64,000 nucleotides of DNA from Nitrospira moscoviensis (GTDB taxonomy: Bacteria > Nitrospirota > Nitrospiria > Nitrospirales > Nitrospiraceae). The notes beneath the pieces were generated by a model. It had not been told where the DNA came from. It did not search any database and saw only the letters and a program-made list of their open reading frames with translations. Within the stretch, counting starts at the first letter, position 1; each line of letters starts with the position of its first letter. The position numbers and the translations under genes are program-made. The DNA lies in contig NZ_CP011801.1 of NCBI RefSeq assembly GCF_001273775.1, positions 1,776,001-1,840,000 on the forward strand, read 5' to 3'. This document shows, in pieces, positions 49,329 through 56,684 of this stretch.

Positions 49329-49743
49329 TGTGCCTCCTCCTGTGTTCTTCCAAGTTGTGGATGATGGGACATCTCGCTTCCAGCGTGCCGCTCTCGCATG
49401 AACGGATCAACGTCCGGAGCGAGCGGCCGAGGGCCTGTAGTTGGCGCACTTTTCGGTTCACCTCGGCGAGCTTTTCACGCGCCTTTCGCTGCACCGCACC
49501 GCGCGGTGCCGAGGCATTCACGCGGAGATTCAGCAACTCCCTGATCTCGCGCAGGGTGAAGCCCAACGCCTGCGCGTTTTTGATGAAGTGCAGGCGCCGG
49601 ATTTCGTCTCGGCTATAGAGTCGATAGCCGGACGGTCGGCGAGCAATCGGCTTGAGAAGGTGAAGTCGCTCATAGTAACGAACCGTTTGCACGGTGATGC
49701 CGGTCGCTCCGGCCACTTGCCCGATTGTCAGCTCCGAGCTCAT
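49303..49743 (-). CDS. MerR-family metal-responsive regulator
   Basis: 146 residues. The N-terminal winged helix (about 5-72) is typical: LTIGQVAGATGITVQTVRYY, RRPSGYRLYSRDEIRRLHFI, GFTLREIRELL. A dimerisation helix precedes the metal loop with C116 and C125 (RSCESGTLEARCPII), spaced as C117 and C126 of Tn501 MerR. The position of MerR C82 is not cysteine (NASAPRGAVQ). It is therefore a relative of MerR/ZntR/CadR regulators with altered ligand set, and mercury specificity is doubtful. An overlong-spacer promoter with operator dyad lies just upstream and should drive this gene and the thioredoxin-like gene. Confidence 0.85.
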   Translation of the reverse strand: MSSELTIGQVAGATGITVQTVRYYERLHLLKPIARRPSGYRLYSRDEIRRLHFIKNAQALGFTLREIRELLNLRVNASAPRGAVQRKAREKLAEVNRKVRQLQALGRSLRTLIRSCESGTLEARCPIIHNLEEHRRRHNDDSQATR

Positions 49744-49761
49744 CGCAGTGCCTCGTTACAT

Positions 49762-49793
49762 ACGCTACACCCTGTACCACGGTACAAAGTCAA
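49762..49793 (-). promoter_or_regulatory. MerR-type promoter/operator
   Basis: On the minus strand, -35 TTGACT (49793-49788) and -10 TAGCGT (49767-49762) are separated by 20 bases, longer than the normal 17. The spacer carries the perfect dyad TGTACC-AC-GGTACA at 49773-49786. This is the geometry MerR-family activators untwist. The start codon of the regulator lies 19 bases downstream. Confidence 0.75.
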
Positions 49794-49973
49794 GAGGGGA
49801 ATCAGGCGGCATGGCGGTCCTGAGTCTCACGCTATGGACGTTGCAGCGTGTCACTCGGAATACTGGCGTGCCTCTTTTCGATGCTTTGACATCGAGGAGT
49901 AAGGTGTTCTCTCAAGTTCTCCCCAGCTACGTATCAAAGTCGGGCTTCCGGCGGGGTGGGACAACCAGGAGCT

Positions 49974-50720
49974 TTAACTCCTCGGGCAGTTTTTTGCCAC
50001 TCGATAGCCTGCCGCTTCCGCTTCCGCTGCGCTGTTGAACTTCACTCGGTTCTTTGCAGCCACCTGGCTGTAATTGGGACAGTCTGGACGGTGATAGATA
50101 TGGCTGTGGCGGTTCCCAATGATCGGGAGCGTCAGAGTATTCGGTTGGTCTGTGGGCGGACTGCGCTCCGCCGATGAGCCAAGGCTGGGAGGACGTCTGT
50201 CGAGCAGGGCGAAATCGGAAGGATCAAGCGGTTGACCACGCCGGAGCTTGCGAAAGACCCAGGGCGGGATAGGGTCGGCGTCTCTCCACAGTTCCTTTTT
50301 GGAGGCTCTTGCCTCATTCTCCAGTGTTGCGAGTTCTTCATTGTCTGGCGCGTACCTTCGGAACCACCAAGCCAGCCCTGCCTTGACCAACTGGTGGTTG
50401 AGGAGACGCCCGTCAGGAAGGATCACATCGGCAATCGTTCGCCCGAACGCATCCGAGCCATGAGCCTGCACCGTCACCGTTTTGTGGTAGGCGAGCTTGG
50501 TGGTGAATTCCTTGGCCCGGCGCCCATAGGCTTGCCCTTCCTCCGGACAGTCGATTCCGTAGAGCCGAACATCTTCATTTAGGCCGTTATGACGGACGAT
50601 GAGATCATCACCGTCGATCACGCTGATCACTCGGGCGGTGAACTCCTCGGCAGCTGCGGTTGGGGATAGCGGAAGGATGAGGAGCCATGAGACGACGAAA
50701 CGAGGCAACAGCAGGACCAT
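49974..50720 (-). CDS. Secreted staphylococcal-nuclease-like protein with C-terminal zinc-binding-like domain
   Basis: 248 residues: signal peptide (VVSWLLILPLSPTAAAE), then an SNase domain (about 28-150) with FTARVISVIDGDDLIVRHNG, VRLYGIDCPEEGQAYGRRAK, the catalytic-type R and E in DAFGRTIADVILPDGR and LVKAGLAWWFRRYAPD. After a linker, the C-terminal 45 residues (GNRHSHIYHRPDCPNY and FNSAAEAEAAGYRVAKNC) form an Ada-like metal-binding domain often attached to such nucleases. It should be a calcium-dependent nuclease exported to the periplasm or outside. The ATG at 50720 is preferred to a GTG 12 bases upstream. Confidence 0.8.
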   Translation of the reverse strand: MVLLLPRFVVSWLLILPLSPTAAAEEFTARVISVIDGDDLIVRHNGLNEDVRLYGIDCPEEGQAYGRRAKEFTTKLAYHKTVTVQAHGSDAFGRTIADVILPDGRLLNHQLVKAGLAWWFRRYAPDNEELATLENEARASKKELWRDADPIPPWVFRKLRRGQPLDPSDFALLDRRPPSLGSSAERSPPTDQPNTLTLPIIGNRHSHIYHRPDCPNYSQVAAKNRVKFNSAAEAEAAGYRVAKNCPRS

Positions 50721-50765
50721 AACACACCCCAAAGAACGCCCGGCTGGAACCGGGGTCTGGAGGGA

Positions 50766-50921
50766 CTATCGCCGGAAGGCGATGACGTTATGCAAGGTTA
50801 GGCGATGGCTTTCAATGTTCCCAGCGGCTACATCAAGGTCGGGTATCCGGCGGCATGCGGGCGAGAACGCATCGCGCACCCGGTCAGCCAAGTCGACAGC
50901 GTCGGCGGCCGCAGGCTGTGC
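50766..50921 (-). pseudogene. HEPN-domain C-terminal remnant after the nucleotidyltransferase
   Basis: Directly after the stop of the nucleotidyltransferase gene, and in the same frame, 51 codons read QPAAADAVDLADRVRDAFSP and onward to IESHRLTLHNVIAFRR. The first part resembles the end of the HEPN protein at 8246 (AEQAVAMARQVRESVRKLLP). No start codon or N-terminal HEPN half is present. The call is tentative. Confidence 0.35.
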
Positions 50922-51260
50922 CTATCTTTCATAGAGGAGCTTGCCTTCGGCCAGCGCGGTAGAGATGAAGGCATTGGGAACAGCCTTCCACTCCTCGACT
51001 TCTTGGGGAGTCCATACGACGACATCCTTGGCAGGAAACACTCCGCAAAGCACCCGCCGATATCGCCCCGAACGCCGATAGCGCGGCAGGTCGGACTCTT
51101 CGATGATCAGCAGGTCCAAATCGCTGTCAGGACGGGCAGTACCCTTCGCATGGGAGCCGAACAGGACGATTTTGGTGGGTGAACCAACGGTAAGAATGCG
51201 ATGGACCACTTCTTCCAGGAGTTGGTCCGTGACCGGGGGGAATGTGAGAGCACCCGCCAT
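50922..51260 (-). CDS. Minimal nucleotidyltransferase (MNT-type)
   Basis: 112 residues. The nucleotidyltransferase core is intact: VGSPTKIVLFGSHAKGTARP with DSDLDLLIIEE at about 27-56 provides the GS motif and two aspartates, followed by VVWTPQEVEEW and a C-terminal helix ALAEGKLLYER. It is the same family as the protein at 7507-7851. No intact HEPN partner is next to it, only a possible remnant. Alone it could still modify other proteins or be a leftover antitoxin. The 244-base gap to its right (51261-51503) shows no gene. Confidence 0.8.
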   Translation of the reverse strand: MAGALTFPPVTDQLLEEVVHRILTVGSPTKIVLFGSHAKGTARPDSDLDLLIIEESDLPRYRRSGRYRRVLCGVFPAKDVVVWTPQEVEEWKAVPNAFISTALAEGKLLYER

Positions 51261-51503
51261 CCGCCGAGATCTCCGGTAAGTCGACGGCCGTCATGATAGC
51301 GAATGCCGCCGAGCTTTTCCACAGATACAGAGAGCAGTCGGCCTCTCTGCGCTGAGGAGTAACCCGTGCTGGATGAGACGGATGCCTGCGATGGCGAAAA
51401 CAGTTTATGCGGCAGTGGGTGCTTCGAAATACGCAGGATGGTCTTCTTGAAAGGAACCAGAAAAGACTCGCGGTACATTTCCGATTCTCCCTAATGCTTC
51501 GGT

Positions 51504-52208
51504 TCACCGGCGGGCCGTCCGACGTCTTCTCTCGCGATCCCTTTGAACGCTGTGATCCGCTTCGTACTCCTTGCTCTTAGGGGCGACGAAGACAATGCGC
51601 AGTTCACGCTGTTTGTCGCCCTCACCAGCACGCAAGATCAGATTGCCGCCCTTCTCGAATCGAAGGTCATTAAGTCTCTTTCTGAACTCTTCCATTCTGT
51701 TTGCTTGTCCACGAAATAGAGTCCTAATCGACTTCTCATATGTCCGGTCGAGGGCATCAATTACCGCTTCGCAATGTACATCAAGCGCCTCGTCTAGTTT
51801 GACGGCGCGGTTCCGATCACCACGATTTTCCGTCAGCGTACAAGTGAACCCCGCCAAGTCGATGCGGACTGGAACAAATGCCTGCTTGGAGTTCGACCCT
51901 GGTGCCAAAAAGTCCAAACTATGCGAGGCGAGCTGGTGTCGTAGCGTCCTTATTTCAAGCCCATGAAAGATACCCTTGATGTCTCGCGGATTTGGACAAT
52001 TCATCAGAAGGTATAGTTTCAGTACAGCCTGCTGCTGAATATATGCTGCGTTTAATACTCCATAGAGGCGAAGGTATTGTTCACCAATGTCTTCGTAGCG
52101 CGATGGACCATCGAGGCCGAACCGAAGGAAATTTGCAATGGCCAACGAGGCGTCACCGATGACGTCCATTGCTACGCAGACAAAGCTCCAGTCCGTCTCG
52201 GAGTTCAA
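51504..52208 (-). CDS. Hypothetical protein, possibly 5'-frameshifted
   Basis: 234 residues from a TTG at 52208, soluble, no family recognised. Blocks such as LRLYGVLNAAYIQQQAVLKL, IRTLRHQLASHSLDF and NRAVKLDEALDVHCEAVIDA suggest a helical protein; RHQLASH might be an RxxxxH-like motif of a HEPN relative. In the same frame the peptide continues upstream without a start (AFGGTRNILNKALQL). In another frame an ATG at 52314 with an AGAGG box gives MKKQIEILQSYADAFRDLVN. The two parts together could be one gene with a frameshift near 52250. Base use is AT-richer than the chromosome average here. Confidence 0.5.
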   Translation of the reverse strand: MNSETDWSFVCVAMDVIGDASLAIANFLRFGLDGPSRYEDIGEQYLRLYGVLNAAYIQQQAVLKLYLLMNCPNPRDIKGIFHGLEIRTLRHQLASHSLDFLAPGSNSKQAFVPVRIDLAGFTCTLTENRGDRNRAVKLDEALDVHCEAVIDALDRTYEKSIRTLFRGQANRMEEFRKRLNDLRFEKGGNLILRAGEGDKQRELRIVFVAPKSKEYEADHSVQRDRERRRRTARR

Positions 52209-52326
52209 CTGCAGCGCTTTATTAAGGATGTTCCTTGTTCCGCCGAACGCATGAATTCACGAGATCTCGAAAAGCATCGGCGTACGATTGAAGAATCTCG
52301 ATTTGCTTCTTCATTTAACCTCTGCC

Positions 52327-52387
52327 GCATAACACTTCGGCTAATCGTCGCGGCGTAGTCGCGCTTGTGTTGGGCCGCTTGTTAGGC
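52327..52387 (-). other. Candidate integron attC recombination site
   Basis: On the minus strand the 61 bases begin GCCTAAC (fits the R'' core RYYYAAC) and end GTTATGC (near the R' core GTTRRRY). Inside, AAGCGGC after the left core is answered by GCCGAAGT before the right core; the pairing leaves one unpaired base, like the extrahelical base of attC. The site lies after the stop of the TPR-HEPN gene and 13 bases before a possible start codon of the next gene, the position expected in a cassette array. No integrase is in the window. Confidence 0.5.
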
Positions 52388-52440
52388 ACTAATCGCATAG
52401 TAGGAGACTACTGCCTCGGCCCCTCTTCCTCACCCCGAAT

Positions 52441-53988
52441 CTAGTCATGATCGGGAACGCATAGTCGCATCGTCAGAGGGCTACCCTTTGATAACCGCTT
52501 CTCACGAAGCTTGATCATCTCAACGAAGTAAAATAAGACAGCGCGTGTTAGTTGGAGTGTCTCGATTAACTGGTTCTCAAAAGCTCCACGCTCATAATGA
52601 TCGATGTGCCGACATTCACGACTCGACTTTGCGCCGAAGTCATGCAGCACGGCGAAGCGGTGTGTGGATGTGTTGCGGATTGACCGCTTGTTCTGTAGGA
52701 ATCCGCCCTCGGGGAGGTCGTAAGAGACTTCGGTCAAGGCAATCAGTGCGGTGTTCCCTAAGGCGATCTCACGGTGTATCTCAGGTTGCCAGGTCAGCGG
52801 TTCATCCCTCTTTGGCTTCACGAACCATCTCGTCTGAAAGTCGATTGACTTTGGGTCACCCGGAAGACCGAGATATTCGCTTGCCGCAACAGCAGTCTTG
52901 TCGAGCACATCCATACAGGACCGCTGGGACAGGGTAAGAACTGAAGACCGAATGCCGTAGGTTGCGTAGTCTAAGGTGTCGGAGTATTTCCCGCTGTCGG
53001 TAAGTTCCTCTTCCAGCGCCAGATACGCTAGAAACCGCGCCGTTAGGTAGTCAGCTTTAAGTACATTGAACATCGCGAAGATTGGCGGAACACCGTGCTC
53101 GGTGTTAATGGTCTCGGTAATGGTTTCGATGTGCAGCGAGTCCCAACGCTGCATCGCCAGGTCGAGGCCTTCAATGGTTGGTGTCAGGGCCAAGCGATGC
53201 TTCGCCACAAACCGCTGGTAGTTAGTAGCTGAAGATAAGTTTGGCAAAGCTCCGCTTTCAGTTCTCGTCTCTATCAACTCGGACAACTGTTTGTATGCCT
53301 GCTCTCCTGCCAGCTCTCGAATCCTCTCACGGTTCTCTCGCGCAGTTCTCAAGTGCCGCGCAGCAACTCCAAGCAGGACATCTCGGTTTCCCGTGCCTTC
53401 GTTTGCAAATCGGAGAAGAATTTTCGCGGCACCAGTGAGCGCAACCCCGTTAGTTGGGTCGCTCTCAAGCGCACTCAGATAGCAGTCGTACGCCTCGACA
53501 GAGCGGTATGCTTTTATAAGCGCGTTACCAAGATTGGTGAGTGCCTGAGAGGCGATGAATGAGCCAGCCTCTCCTTCTTCTGCAAATCGGTATAGGCGTC
53601 TGGCTTTGCGTCGCAGATCAGCCGTGTCGCAATACCAGGCCGGACCCGAATAGGAGCGGAGATCAGCCTTTCCCGTAAGTCCGTTAGCCAGAGAGTATTG
53701 GAGGTCACCACGGTTGGGGTCGCTATCCAGAAGGCGCTGAAGTAAGTTCACACCCTCGTCCACTGCTCGGACGTCATTTGCCGCGATTCCTCCGTCTATC
53801 AGGATCCCCACCCTTAGCGCATTGAGATCGCGTCCGTTTAACACATCATCAGGAGTGAGCGCACGTGCAGCTTCAATGGCCAACCGCGGATCTTGGTCGA
53901 TGAGCGCGTTTAGTGTAGCGTGGCATTCGCGGAACCGCCGTTCGACGTCCTTGGTATCCACGACCTTGTTCATCTTTTGGTGATCCAT
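52441..53988 (-). CDS. TPR protein with C-terminal HEPN domain (LA2681-like)
   Basis: 515 residues. The N-terminal 250 residues hold TPR-like helices: GDLQYSLANGLTGKADLRSY, ARRLYRFAEEGEAGSFIASQ, ALTNLGNALIKAYRSVEAYD. The C-terminal part matches LA2681-type HEPN proteins: CMDVLDKTAVAASEYLGLPG, WFVKPKRDE, NTALIALTEVSYDL and the block RSIRNTSTHRF near 440-450 with the R-N-x3-H pattern of HEPN ribonucleases. Such proteins are likely RNA-targeting effectors in defence or stress. Base use is AT-richer than the surroundings. A GTTGGAC heptamer five bases before the ATG and an attC-like site after the stop give it the outline of an integron cassette. Confidence 0.7.
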   Translation of the reverse strand: MDHQKMNKVVDTKDVERRFRECHATLNALIDQDPRLAIEAARALTPDDVLNGRDLNALRVGILIDGGIAANDVRAVDEGVNLLQRLLDSDPNRGDLQYSLANGLTGKADLRSYSGPAWYCDTADLRRKARRLYRFAEEGEAGSFIASQALTNLGNALIKAYRSVEAYDCYLSALESDPTNGVALTGAAKILLRFANEGTGNRDVLLGVAARHLRTARENRERIRELAGEQAYKQLSELIETRTESGALPNLSSATNYQRFVAKHRLALTPTIEGLDLAMQRWDSLHIETITETINTEHGVPPIFAMFNVLKADYLTARFLAYLALEEELTDSGKYSDTLDYATYGIRSSVLTLSQRSCMDVLDKTAVAASEYLGLPGDPKSIDFQTRWFVKPKRDEPLTWQPEIHREIALGNTALIALTEVSYDLPEGGFLQNKRSIRNTSTHRFAVLHDFGAKSSRECRHIDHYERGAFENQLIETLQLTRAVLFYFVEMIKLREKRLSKGSPLTMRLCVPDHD

Positions 53989-54117
53989 TACGCGTCCAAC
54001 GCCGGCCCCCAGCTGCCGTTACAAATGGGACTGAGGGAAGAGGAGACGCTGGAGGCGGGCACCAACAAGGCATTTAGCCGCTTCTTGTTGCCTTCTGCAG
54101 CCGGTAGGGCGGCTATC

Positions 54118-54801
54118 CTACGCAAGTCGCCTTGTCTCGATTGGATGAAAGTAGAGGTGAATAGCATCGAAGCCATGGGCCACAGGAACCAGACTCCCAT
54201 CGCGCCAGCGAACCATGCCGGAAGTCCGCGTAGCATCCACCACAAGCAGCAATTCCACTCGTGCGATCGCCTTGCGGTAGTTGGATAGCTTTGACGCCTT
54301 TTCATCGATAACCGGCCCGATGTCGTTGGTCGCCAACCATCCACGCCAGCCCACGGAGTTGTTGATGCAGACCCAGCGACGATACTGGCCGACCTCTGGC
54401 GGCAGCGAGGTCAAGTGGAACGGATAGTCGCGCACAGTGAACTGGCGTCTATTCCACGGATCGGCAGGGCGCGCAGCTCTGAGGCGATCGGCCAATGCGC
54501 CCGTGTTCGCATCGAAGCGGTCGGGGATCTGCGCCTTGACGAGAAGCGGCAACCCGTGTCGTGAATAGTAATCTGACGCCAGCCGCCTCAGGTACTGCAT
54601 ACGCCGGGACTCGGCGGCCTTTGACGGTGAACCAGCCGGGCCCTGATTGCGGAAGACCTGGGCAACCTCGATGCCAAACTGCACCTTTCCGTCCGAAATG
54701 AGGAAGTCGGGAGACTCGCGCTCCTCAACGATTACGTAGCTCGGGCCCAGGCGCTGCAGAAAGGCCCCCACAAAGATGCGCTCCTGAACTTTGGACGCCA
54801 T
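54118..54801 (-). CDS. PD-(D/E)XK-like protein of unknown function
   Basis: 227 residues. The N-terminal region has a likely PD-(D/E)XK core: EERESPDFLISDGKVQFGIE followed by VAQVFR, with an early glutamate, the D of PDF and the E of GIEV; the usual lysine is replaced by glutamine (EVAQ). This is the pattern of small restriction-like endonucleases whose exact role is unknown. The C-terminal half has RRWVCINNSVGWRGWLATND and LLLVVDATRTSGMVRW. It lies in the minus-strand accessory block with other nuclease-like genes. The 286-base gap to the next gene (54802-55086) is AT-rich and shows no gene. Confidence 0.55.
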   Translation of the reverse strand: MASKVQERIFVGAFLQRLGPSYVIVEERESPDFLISDGKVQFGIEVAQVFRNQGPAGSPSKAAESRRMQYLRRLASDYYSRHGLPLLVKAQIPDRFDANTGALADRLRAARPADPWNRRQFTVRDYPFHLTSLPPEVGQYRRWVCINNSVGWRGWLATNDIGPVIDEKASKLSNYRKAIARVELLLVVDATRTSGMVRWRDGSLVPVAHGFDAIHLYFHPIETRRLA

Positions 54802-55086
54802 GAGATCGCGCCAAAACTATGAAGTGAGCAGCCAAGACACTGAGCCTTCTAGCGGCCTATCTTGTGTAGTTCCTCAACCTGAAATGCATAAATCGCCTGG
54901 ATTCTCCTTGAAATAGCAGAGAGTGTCAACGTGGTCATATACAGAGAAGCCTGCACCACTCACGCAGCCTGGCTCTCCCGAGCCGGTCTGCAGGGCTGTC
55001 CATCCCATGTCCGCCTCACTGCCAACAAGCCCATGGTCTGGGCGCTTGCGCATGTACGATCAGGTGTCACGAGGGGAGGAGTGATC

Positions 55087-55416
55087 ATGGATAAGGCAAA
55101 GCGGAAGCGGCTTGAAGCGCGTGGGTGGCGAATCGGGATGGCAAGCGAGTTCTTGGGGCTGAATCCGGAAGAAGCCGCGCTGGTCGAGATGAAGGTGCGC
55201 CTGAGCCAGGCTTTGCGGGCGCGTCGCGAAGCTCGCGGCCTTTCGCAGGTCGCCCTTGCGAAGCGGCTGAGGTCGAGTCAGTCGCGTGTGGCGAAGATGG
55301 AGGCGGCGGATCAGACCGTCTCGATCGATTTGCTCCTACGAGGGTTGGTGATGCTCGGCGCGACGCCACGAGATATCGGGAAGGTCCTGGGGCGCAACTC
55401 CGGGGTGGCTGCGTGA
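55087..55416 (+). CDS. XRE-family helix-turn-helix protein
   Basis: 109 residues. A first helical part (KAKRKRLEARGWRIGMASEF) is followed by an HTH_XRE domain at about 38-95: LSQALRARREARGLSQVALA then KRLRSSQSRVAKMEAADQTV. The pattern Gxx-FL.L..E.A in the N-terminal part is typical for HigA-like antitoxin regulators. The start has the box GAGGGGAGGAG. No toxin gene is adjacent; a fragment of a nuclease gene follows on the other strand. Confidence 0.75.
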   Translation: MDKAKRKRLEARGWRIGMASEFLGLNPEEAALVEMKVRLSQALRARREARGLSQVALAKRLRSSQSRVAKMEAADQTVSIDLLLRGLVMLGATPRDIGKVLGRNSGVAA

Positions 55417-55461
55417 TCAGTCTGGACGGCGGTAGATATGGCTGCGGCGGTTTGGATCGCC
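55417..55461 (-). pseudogene. Fragment of an SNase C-terminal domain
   Basis: Read on the minus strand, GDPNRRSHIYRRPD followed by a stop, matching GNRHSHIYHRPDC of the nuclease at 49974-50720. The DNA CTGGACGGxxxTAGATATGG is shared by both places. It is the only part of that gene present here. Confidence 0.6.
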
Positions 55462-55582
55462 AGCATCCGAGTCATACACGCTGCGCGTGCAATTTTTCTG
55501 TTGCGAGGTCCGCACGGCGCTGTCACTTCAGCAGCCTCCCGATGACCGCGTTCCTCACGCGTTCTTGGATAGGCGGTCTCGA

Positions 55583-55972
55583 TCAGGGACGCGACAGGCG
55601 CGCGGCACGAAGCTCCTCGACATGCAACTCAGCCCAATTGTGCAGAGCGCGCAGGGGATCAATGAGTGTCTGTCCTAACGTCGTCAACGAATACTCCACC
55701 TTGGGCGGAACCGTGGGATAGACCGTTCGCTCGACAAGCCCGTCGCGTTCCAAACTCCTCAGCGTCTGTGTCAGCATCTTCTGAGAGATTCCCTGGAGCT
55801 GCCGCTGCAACTCCCGGTGTCGCTTGGGGCCGTTCGCCAATCCGCAGATAATCAAGGCCGTCCACTTATTGGCAATACGCCCAAGCACTTCTTGCGTCGA
55901 AGTGAGGGGACTCTGTGATCGTCCTCGAGGCACCGGAAAGTACCTATAGCACAGAGCGGTGCCCTCTTCCAA
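55583..55972 (-). CDS. HxlR-family transcriptional regulator
   Basis: 129 residues with the HxlR winged helix: STQEVLGRIANKWTALIICG, RELQRQLQGISQKMLTQTLR and SLERDGLVERTVYPTVPPKV, EYSLTTLGQTL. Many HxlR proteins sense electrophiles or redox state through a cysteine near the N-terminus; here one is present (C8, LCYRYF). The start is uncertain: a TTG at 55972 or a GTG at 55933. It is divergent from the FrnE-like gene, so it probably controls that operon from the shared region. Confidence 0.85.
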   Translation of the reverse strand: MEEGTALCYRYFPVPRGRSQSPLTSTQEVLGRIANKWTALIICGLANGPKRHRELQRQLQGISQKMLTQTLRSLERDGLVERTVYPTVPPKVEYSLTTLGQTLIDPLRALHNWAELHVEELRAARLSRP

Positions 55973-56025
55973 ACCGCCCGCTGAGTGTTATCACTGTGCA
56001 CGTCATCCACGAGAAAGGGGACGCT

Positions 56026-56679
56026 ATGGCGTTCACGATCGATGTATTCTCCGACCTCATTTGCCCATGGTGCTACATCGGGAAACGGCGGCTTTCTCAG
56101 GCGCTCGCGCAACTCGGTCCCGACATGGAGACCGAGGTGCATTGGCGGCCGTTCCAATTGAACCCGGCCATGCCTCGCGAAGGCATGGATCGCCAGGCCT
56201 ACCGGACGGCGAAGTTCGGCAGTTGGGCGCGCTCGCAAGCACTCGACGCACAAGTGGCGCGCGCCGGCGTCGAAGTGGGGATCCAATTCGACTTTGATCG
56301 AATGGCACGCACCCCGAACACGTCGTTGGCTCATCGTCTGGTGGTGCTCGGCCGGCAGGAAAAGGTGGAAGACGCCGTTGTCGAACGCCTCTTTCGCGCC
56401 TATTTCACCGAAGGATACGACATCGGCAACGCGGATGTTCTCGTGGCCATGGCCGTGAAGAGCGGAATCGACGGCGAAACCGCGCGGCGGTATCTGGATA
56501 GCGACGAAGCAGTGCGCGAGCTGCAGGCGGAAGAGGCCCGAGCGCGCAACCTCGGCATCACGGGTGTGCCGTTTTTTGTGCTCAACGACGTGCATGCGAT
56601 GTCGGGAGCGCAGCCTGCCGAGGTTTTGGCCGCGGGCATTCGGAAAGTCTTGGAGAGGGGGGCGAGCAGTGCTCGCTGA
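56026..56679 (+). CDS. DsbA-family oxidoreductase (FrnE-like)
   Basis: 217 residues, cytoplasmic (no signal peptide). The redox motif is CPWC in FSDLICPWCYIGKRRL near residues 11-14; FrnE-type features are HWRPFQLNPAMPREGMDR, NTSLAHRLVVLGRQEKVEDA and the cis-proline loop LGITGVPFFVLNDVHAMSGA. Such proteins act as disulphide oxidoreductases or isomerases. The start at 56026 has an AAAGGGG box; the frame is open upstream. A flavin monooxygenase gene follows five bases later, and the HxlR gene is divergent. The three may form an electrophile or oxidative-stress unit. Confidence 0.85.
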   Translation: MAFTIDVFSDLICPWCYIGKRRLSQALAQLGPDMETEVHWRPFQLNPAMPREGMDRQAYRTAKFGSWARSQALDAQVARAGVEVGIQFDFDRMARTPNTSLAHRLVVLGRQEKVEDAVVERLFRAYFTEGYDIGNADVLVAMAVKSGIDGETARRYLDSDEAVRELQAEEARARNLGITGVPFFVLNDVHAMSGAQPAEVLAAGIRKVLERGASSAR

Positions 56680-56684
56680 GGCAC

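Noticed and set aside
53994-54120. A second complete attC before the TPR-HEPN gene
   Set aside because: Only the R'-like GTTGGAC is good; no RYYYAAC core with matching inner boxes was found at a suitable distance, so I mention the heptamer only as context.
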